From Acanthochromis polyacanthus (taxonomy: Eukaryota > Chordata > Actinopteri > Pomacentridae): a stretch of DNA of 64,000 bases. The stretch's first letter is position 1. Each line of letters starts with the position of its first letter. The stretch covers positions 1,732,010-1,796,009 of the forward strand of contig NC_067128.1 of the NCBI RefSeq assembly GCF_021347895.1, in the 5' to 3' direction. Position numbers and translations under genes: made by a program. Shown one piece after another: positions 57,690 to 64,000 of the stretch. The notes beneath the pieces were generated by a model. It had not been told where the DNA came from. It ran no database searches and saw only the letters and a list, made by a program, of their open reading frames with translations.

Positions 57690-58592
57690 CTGTAAGGTAA
57701 TTCTCATGTATGCATTTTGAATAAATAAGTGATTTAAAAAAAGAGCACTACAGGATTTTGGTAGCCACGACTGGCCAACACATCCCCGTATTCGTACATT
57801 ATGCATAACTCTCCTCCTGAAGCATCCTTGAGTGAGGAAGACGCCCATGAAACTCCAAGTAGCTTCGCTTTGCTGCCAAACTGCTGCTAGTGAAGTGTGC
57901 ACAAATTTACTGTCTCAGCGCATTAGAAGAATTAAGTCCTGGCAGCGTCGTGTGTGACGTGATGATTTTATGGTGCTGCATCTCCGAGTCCGTGTTTATA
58001 GATGATCGAACCCCAGAAGATTCCAGCATTAAATTCATCAGTCTTTGTCCTTCTGTCAGCGCAGACAATCACACGGCCTCCTCATCCTCTTCCTGCCCGT
58101 CAGCGGCAAAGCTTATCCGGCCGGACCCCAGGGAGCTGCTGGCCTACCTGTAGACAGCCCCATCAGATCTTATTCCCTCCACTGGAACACAATCATACAG
58201 TGAGAGGGAGAGCGAAGTCCGTCCACGGAATACTGATGCGGGAACGGAGAGGCTGGAGGAACACGGAGGCCGAGGGATGAATTCTTAAAAACGCCGCATG
58301 CAGGACTGGGAGGACTTGGAGGAATGTTGGAGGAATCAGAGGAACAGTGAGAATACTGGAGGATGCTGTGAGTTTGTGGGAGGCAGCAGCAGAAGAGGTT
58401 AAAGGGGAAGAGCACTGGGAGTGACCTTTAGGCTGCTGCCGTTTCAAAAAAAAGGACAAAAAACGGGTTGTAAGTTGAGGAAAGGTTTGTGGATAAGACA
58501 GCTTCTGAGAGAGAAATAATTCAGTGACACTGGAATATAAATCGGGATAATGTAAAAGCTGGTTGGAGACTGATTTATTTCACCTACTAGAT
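57690..58592. other. Non-coding DNA, no gene recognised
   Basis: Overlapping open frames at 57890-58460 on both strands show no motif. Bases 58250-58400 are purine-rich (GGAGG repeats). No gene recognised. Confidence 0.4.
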
Positions 58593-59367
58593 CAGGGGTG
58601 TCCAACATGAGGCCCGTGGTCCAAAAGTGGTCCTCCAGAGGGTCCAATCCGGCCCTCAAAGTGTAAAAATTACAGAGAAGACATTAACTGCAGATTGTAC
58701 ATGTGTAAAACTATAAATTTAAAATCATTTCTAACTCATGACAAGTTGATTTGACCAGAAAGTAAAATACTAGATTGTTCATTTGTTGTTTTGTGTCTCA
58801 TTTTTAAAATATTTTGTCTTGTTTTTCTGTCCTTTTTTCTCATGTTTTTGTCGTTTTTTTTCTCATTTTTGTGGTTTTGTGATTCCTTTTGTCTCGCTTG
58901 TGTTTTTTGTCTCAGTTTTGGCATTTTGTGTTTTGCTTTATTCATTGTTTTGTGCATCCTTTTTGTCATTTGTTTTGTTGCTTGTGACTTTTTTTTTTCA
59001 TGTTTTTGGTCATTTTGTGTCTCATTTTTGTCGTATTTTGCGTTGTTTTGGTCATTTTGTGGTTTCTTCTTGCCTCGCTTGTGTTTTTTGTCTCAATTTT
59101 GTTATTTTGTTTCACGCTCTGGCAATTTTTTGTCTTTTTGTGTCATTTGTCCATGTTTTTGCCACTCTGTAACTTTTTTCTAATTTTTTGTTTTGTTTCA
59201 TGTCATTTGTCTCATTTTATTTGTCATTTTGTTTCTCATTTTTGTAATATTTTGTCTTGTTTTTGTTTATTTACTTTAAAAAAATATAATATTATTCAGT
59301 TCTAGATAGCTGTGACTAAATGTTGTGTTCTTTTGTAGACAAGTTGTAATGTGGAAATGATAAACTG
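58593..59367 (+). mobile_element. hAT-like element, copy 6 (right end lost)
   Basis: Start CAGGGGTGTCCAACATGAGG with the full left flank, a T/G-rich core at about 58785-59270, then CAGTTCTAGATAGCTGTGAC and GTTGTAATGTGGAAATGATA, stopping at AAACTG near 59367. The terminal 200 bp or so, including the closing CAC.CCTG end, is missing. Confidence 0.75.
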
Positions 59368-59405
59368 CAAAGCAACAACTTATTTTTCATCGGAGGGTCT
59401 TTTAA

Positions 59406-59471
59406 GGATACCAGATGAGGACTTGTGGCCCGAAAGTTACCGGTTCAGATCCGGACATGCATCTGGTATCC
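59406..59471. repeat. Stem-loop with T-arm-like loop
   Basis: GGATACCAGATG (59406-59417) pairs perfectly with CATCTGGTATCC (59460-59471). The loop contains CCGGTTCAGATCCGG (about 59440-59454), a 4-bp stem with a 7-base loop that resembles a tRNA T-arm/B-box (GGTTC.A.TCC). No A-box at the right distance and no cloverleaf could be drawn, so it is not called a tRNA gene. It may be a remnant of a tRNA-derived SINE. Confidence 0.7.
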
Positions 59472-61074
59472 TGAGAAGAGAGACTCTCTACAGCTGACAT
59501 CAATAAGCCTCATTTTCTGGCTGTTCAGAAGCCAAAAAGCAGAAGTCTGCTTGTACTGAGCAGCTCCAAACATGTCTAACTGTGTGAATGAGAATCAGAT
59601 TACCGGTGGAAAAAGGTGAGTCACGCCGGAAAATCTTCCCTGCGTAAATAAACATTTTAAAACTCAAAGCAAATTTCTGCTCCTCTGCTAGGATTCCTCC
59701 AGGAGGCTGATTCTGTCTCCCATCTCAGGTTAATGGAGTGGTTCATGCAGAATACAGAGCAGTCAAAACACTGCGAGTCATTTTAGGTGATTTACAGTAT
59801 TATTCCCGTCTAATAGCTGGCTTAAAACGCTAATCGTGCATGCTAATTCCTGGCTTAGCGTGCCTATGGATTAGAAGCCCATGTAATGTACAGTTAATCT
59901 CATATACACTGCACTGGAAATCCGCCTAGAAGGGCTTCTCATCATCAAAAATTTTCCCTCTAATTATGTCTCCAGAGAGAAGCTCAGCTCCCACTCGAGG
60001 TGAGCTCGTCCATGCAGGATTGGCGGGTCCGTCCACATGCGTGTGGAATACAGAATACACGCTCTTGATCAAGCTCCCAGCAGCTGCCTTTACATCCAGA
60101 TCCACAGATAGGAAGTGATGGACGCTTTTTTTTTGCACATTATGCAGCTGGTAATAGAATTTAATCCTACCACAAGGCAGAGTATGTCTATCTTCTTGTT
60201 CCCTCTTATGGCTTTAATAATCAGCCCTCCGTCTTGCCTCTGTGCAGCCACGTTTAATAAAACTCAACGTCTTTAAAGTTCAGCGAAGAGCGTTTTCCAA
60301 AACTCTCTCTGAACTCACAAACAATAGCTTTAAAAAAAGAGAATCTAATGTGATGTGATTCGCTCTCCCTTTAGCGAGTTCTTCTGCTCTTTTCTGAAAT
60401 ATTAATAACCTGTTAATTATCGGAACAGTGGCAGAAATAGCGGGGAGTGAGACAGACGGAGGGATTGAGGCCACACAGATCTGAAAGAATACAAAGAGGA
60501 GAGAAAACAAGGCTGGATGTGGCTTCATATTTCTATCTATCTGCTCTCCAACCCTGCAGATCCTCCACAGAGACTCCAGACTGTTTCAAAGCACCCGCCT
60601 GTGGTCTCATTTAGGACTTTCTCTCATATTTTGATCAGATCTAGAAATAAGCCCGATAAAATACCGCTTCTGTTGGCAGCAGACTCGGCTTTGACCCGGC
60701 GTTCCTTTTTGAAGTGACAGCTCTCTTTTGCAAGCACTGAAAACTAATGAGGAATTAATGCGTCCTTAACTTGTTCCAGTTTGACGTCCTTCACCTTGAT
60801 TGATTGATGTCCCTTGACTTAATTAAGGTAAAACCAAATAAGAGCAAGGATCTCGCTCACAATGGAGCCCCGAAAAGTACATCATGAGAATAATTATATC
60901 ATTCAACAGAAGTTTAAAGTGTTTAAAGGTTAAAATGTGATGAAGTAATGAAGCCTATCAGTAGGTGGAAGCAATTCTTCCAGATTCTGATTAAAAAATG
61001 CGCAATCAAAGGAAACTGAGTCCTGTAAACAGCTACGACAATCCATAGTTCTTGGTCTTAAAGGTACACATGTG
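59472..61074. other. Non-coding DNA, no gene recognised
   Basis: No coding family was recognised. An 82-codon minus frame at 60280-60528 begins with a hydrophobic stretch but has no support from context or motif. Confidence 0.4.
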
Positions 61075-61365
61075 TTGTTTGGGTTTTTGTCATTTTGTGT
61101 TTCACTTTTGTAATTTTTGGTCTAGTTTGTGTCATTTGTGTAATTTTTTGTCTCGTTTTTGTCGTTTGTCTATTTTTTTGTCACTGTAACTTTTTGGCAA
61201 ATTTATTTGTCTCTTTTCTTGTTCTGTTTTGTGTCGTTTGTCCCATTTTTTGTCGTTTTGTGTCTCATTTTTGTCATATTTTGTCTTGTTTTTATGTTTT
61301 TCTATCTGGCTCTTGTCATTTTGAACATACAGTAAAATACTATACTGTTCAGTTCCAGATGTGCA
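61075..61365 (+). repeat. Orphan hAT-like core array with right junction
   Basis: T/G-rich units (TTTTGTCTCATTTTTGTCAT, TTTTGTCTTG) are followed by CAGTAAAATACTATACTG and TTCAGTTCCAGATG, the right core junction of copies 4 and 6. Both unique flanks and termini are otherwise missing. Confidence 0.7.
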
Positions 61366-61740
61366 AACACAGAGTGATGAAAACACAAATACTGAATAAG
61401 TCTGCAAAACTTCTTCACGTGTTCTACCAGTGTGATAATTTCACTTTCAGTTTGAATGTTTTCATGCTAAAATGCTGAATCAGAACGGTCAACATGGTAA
61501 CGGAAACGGAAGGTTCCAGGCTACGTTATTTATCCCTGTGGGCAGATCTATTCAGCAGAAAGTGATTGCATTTAGCATTTTATCCCAAAGCAGACACTGA
61601 ACCTGACAAAAAGCGCTCAGTGTTCCACCAAGGATCGATAAAAAGATAAGAAAAATAAAAACAAAACACAATGAAAACGAGTGAAGGAATGAAAACAATC
61701 TCTACGATAAAAATCAGGATAAAAACATGAAATTTTAAAG
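61366..61740. other. Non-coding DNA between two core arrays
   Basis: Nothing recognised. Confidence 0.35.
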
Positions 61741-62385
61741 TCAAAAAAATCATAATAAATAGAGCTAATATATAGGATGAATAAAATTAAGTGCAAATGT
61801 CATGGACAGACAGACAGACAGAGATAAAGTAGACAAAAGAACAAGTGAAACAAAAAAATCACTAAACGACAAAAGCGATGCATAAAACAACAAATGAAGC
61901 AAAACACAAAATGACAGAATTAAGACAAAAAACACAAGCGAGACAAAAACGAAACACAAAACAGCAAAAATGAGACAAAAAACAACAAAAGCATTAAACA
62001 AATGACAAAAGTCAGACAAAAATTACAAAAAACAACAAAAACAAGACAAAATATTCGAAAAAGGAAACACAAAATGACAAAAACAAGAAAAAAAATGACA
62101 AACACATGAACAAAGGACAAAAGTCAGACAAAAAAACAACAAAAACAAGACAAGATATTACAACAATGAGACACAAAACAACAAAAGTGAGAAACAAAGC
62201 GACATAAAATGAGACAAACGAAGCAAGCGAGACAAAAGAGAAACACAAAATGATTAAAATGAGAAAAAAACCAACATGAGACAAGAAAGACACTAAACAA
62301 CAAAATAACAGACAAAATATTACAAAAACAAGACAACAAAACAAGAATGAACAATCCAGTATTTTACTTTATGATCCAAACTGCA
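61741..62385 (-). repeat. Orphan hAT-like core array, opposite orientation
   Basis: A/C/G-rich units (GACAAAA, CACAAAATGAC, AAAACAAGACAAAATATT) run to about 62350, ending with GAATGAACAATCCAGT and ATTTTACTTTATGATCCAAA, the left core junction of the family in reverse. A (GACA)4-type microsatellite lies at about 61805-61822. It faces the array at 61075, so the two may once have belonged to separate or rearranged copies. Confidence 0.7.
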
Positions 62386-63295
62386 CTTCTGGTTTCTGCT
62401 AAAAAGTCAAAATAAAACTTTGCTTCTTGGAAAAATAAATCCTCTCCATCAGGTGCAGTAATTTTAAAGTTTGTGGAATTAATGCAATTCAAAGACGACA
62501 CATTTTCAAGCTGACACATGCAGGGAAACACCGTCAATTTGTGTAAAAGCCTCATGATTACAAGCACGTTCTTTAAGGTGGCAGGGGCAGTTTTAATGGC
62601 CGTTTATACTGACAGTGGAACTATTATGCAGATTTGTGGTAAAAAGTGAGTTTTGGTTGTGACTTTGGGTTTTTTTTTTCTCGTGGAAATTGGCGGCAGC
62701 TTGCAGTTGGGTCTTGCAAATTTATAGTGGCATGAAGAGTGGTTATGCAAATGTGTGGTGACACATCCGTGGTTTGGAAAGGAATTATGGATTTGGCCTT
62801 CAAATTAGCGAGAAACAGTTTTGCCAAGAAGGTGCTTCTTTTTGCACATGGATGGTATGAATAAAAATGGAACTGTCAGCGTCCAGGTGCAAGATGAATT
62901 CCTGTTGCCTTTATTAACTTCGTTAGGTGGTGAAGGCCGGAGCCAAATATGCAAATAGCGAACATCTGAGGTTGATATAGTACATATATAAAGAAGTTGA
63001 TCATCTCTGGTCCACCTTTGGCCTTTGGCGAGCTCTCATTTAAATGATCTCAGCACATTCCATGAGATGTGGAGTACATGAGCTGCACAGGGCTGATTTA
63101 TATTCCTGTAGTCACTTTAAAGATATCCTCATTGTCCTGTTCGTTCCTTGTATTCCCTGAAGCCGATGCTTGAGGGGCCAGTGGAGAACGCATTGACTCC
63201 ATCACTAATACATATGCATTTCCTGACATTTAACAAATGCACATGCAGAGATTCTGAACTGTCCCAGAGCGACGTTTCTGCAGCGACGCTAACAC
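62386..63295. other. Non-coding DNA, no gene recognised
   Basis: No motif was recognised. A T-run lies near 62670-62679. Confidence 0.4.
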
Positions 63296-64000
63296 AAGTC
63301 AAACAAAAACAAGACAAAATATTACAAAAATGAGACACAAAATGACAAAAGAACAATGATTTATGAACAAAATGACCAAAAAAAAACCCCCAAAAAGACA
63401 AAATGTTACAAAAACGAGACACAAAACGACAAAAGAACAATGATTTATGAACAAAATGACAAAAAAACAAAAAGACAAAATGTTACAAAAACGAGACACA
63501 AAACGACAAAAGAACAATGATTTATGAACAAAATGACAAAAAAACAAAACAAAAAGAAGATAAAATGTTACAATAATGAGACACAAAATGACAAAAGAAC
63601 AATGATTTATGAACAAAATGACAAAAAAACAAAAGAAGACAAAATGTTACAAAAACGAGACACAAAACGACAAAAGAACAATGATTTATGAACAAAATGA
63701 CAAAAAACAAAACAAAAGAAGATAAAATGTTACAATAATGAGACACAAAACGACAAAAGAACAATGATTTATGAACAAAATGACAAAAAAACAAAAAGAC
63801 AAAATGTTACAAAAACGAGACTCAAAATGACAAAAGCAAGAAACAAAATGACAAAAAATGAGACAAACGACACGAAACAAAAAGGGGCAAAAAATTAGAC
63901 AAAAAACTTATAAAACAACAAAATATGAAGAAACAATAAAAATGAGAAAAACACAAAATGACAGAATCAACACAAAAAACACAAGCGAGGCAAAAATGAG
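63296..64000 (-). repeat. hAT-like core array with about 80-bp higher-order unit
   Basis: The landmark TGATTTATGAACAAAATGAC occurs at 63357, 63441, 63518, 63603, 63682 and 63765, spacings 77-85 bp. Each unit also holds AAAATGTTACAA, GAGACACAAAA or a close variant, and AAAAGAACAA. After about 63800 the ordinary irregular core resumes and runs off the window end. Reverse-strand frames give repeated Phe-Val-His-Lys-Ser runs, a product of the repeat rather than a gene. Confidence 0.9.

Noticed and set aside
59406..59471. A possible tRNA gene
   Set aside because: Only a T-arm-like hairpin is present. No acceptor, D or anticodon arm could be drawn at proper spacing.
60280..60528. Minus-strand frame starting with a signal-peptide-like hydrophobic segment
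   Set aside because: Single short frame, no cleavage context, no downstream domain or exon structure.
63296..63800. Regularly spaced repeats that could be mistaken for a CRISPR array
   Set aside because: The intervening sequence is itself repeated and low-complexity, spacing varies from 77 to 85 bp, no cas genes exist and the context is eukaryotic.

Overview
This window looks like vertebrate nuclear DNA, most likely from a teleost fish. It is AT-rich, has no operons or densely packed ORFs, and carries (CA)n and other microsatellites. It is full of degraded transposons of types common in fish: hAT-like, PIF/Harbinger-like, pogo/Tigger-like, Tc1/mariner, piggyBac-like, and Rex3-like and other non-LTR elements. 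I found no intact protein-coding gene that I recognise. The window is best read as an intergenic region or large intron that has collected mobile DNA. The long open frames present are by-products of low-complexity arrays or are broken transposon genes.

Layout. 1-2.6 kb is plain non-coding DNA. 2.65-4.6 kb holds a dead mariner transposase, a Tigger-like non-autonomous element and a further DNA-transposon fragment. 7.4-8.35 kb is a three-unit tandem repeat of about 390 bp. A reverse transcriptase remnant lies near 10.5 kb, followed by a complete hAT-like element (11.4-12.6 kb) with a variable GACAAAA-type core. At 17.0 kb there is a retrocopy-like fragment of a MARK-family kinase, next to an inverted-repeat element split by a PIF/Harbinger-like insertion. 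20.2-21.6 kb and 24.5-25.8 kb are nested insertions in an unclassified terminal-inverted-repeat family (called family B here). 29.4-30.1 kb is a piggyBac-like fold-back element, 32.3-33.0 kb a Rex3-like fragment and 34.7-35.4 kb a dead Tc1 transposase. 41.7-42.6 and 47.2-48.3 kb are further hAT-like copies. 51.3-53.2 kb is another family B cluster. 55.9-57.7 kb stacks a dead Tigger transposase, a retroelement tail, a long CCAA array and the 3' part of a hAT-like copy. From 58.6 kb to the end are hAT-like core arrays, the last with a higher-order repeat of about 80 bp.

Nothing here works together as a pathway. The recurring theme is nesting: transposons inserted into transposons, in places with target-site duplications and empty-site copies that give the order of events. 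The single-copy stretches between repeats (for example near 28.8-29.0, 43.1-43.5, 48.6-49.0 and 53.9-54.1 kb) have a homeodomain-site-rich look that would suit conserved non-coding elements, but this cannot be shown from one sequence. Repeat family names rest on motifs, terminal sequences and target-site duplications read by eye, not on a database search.
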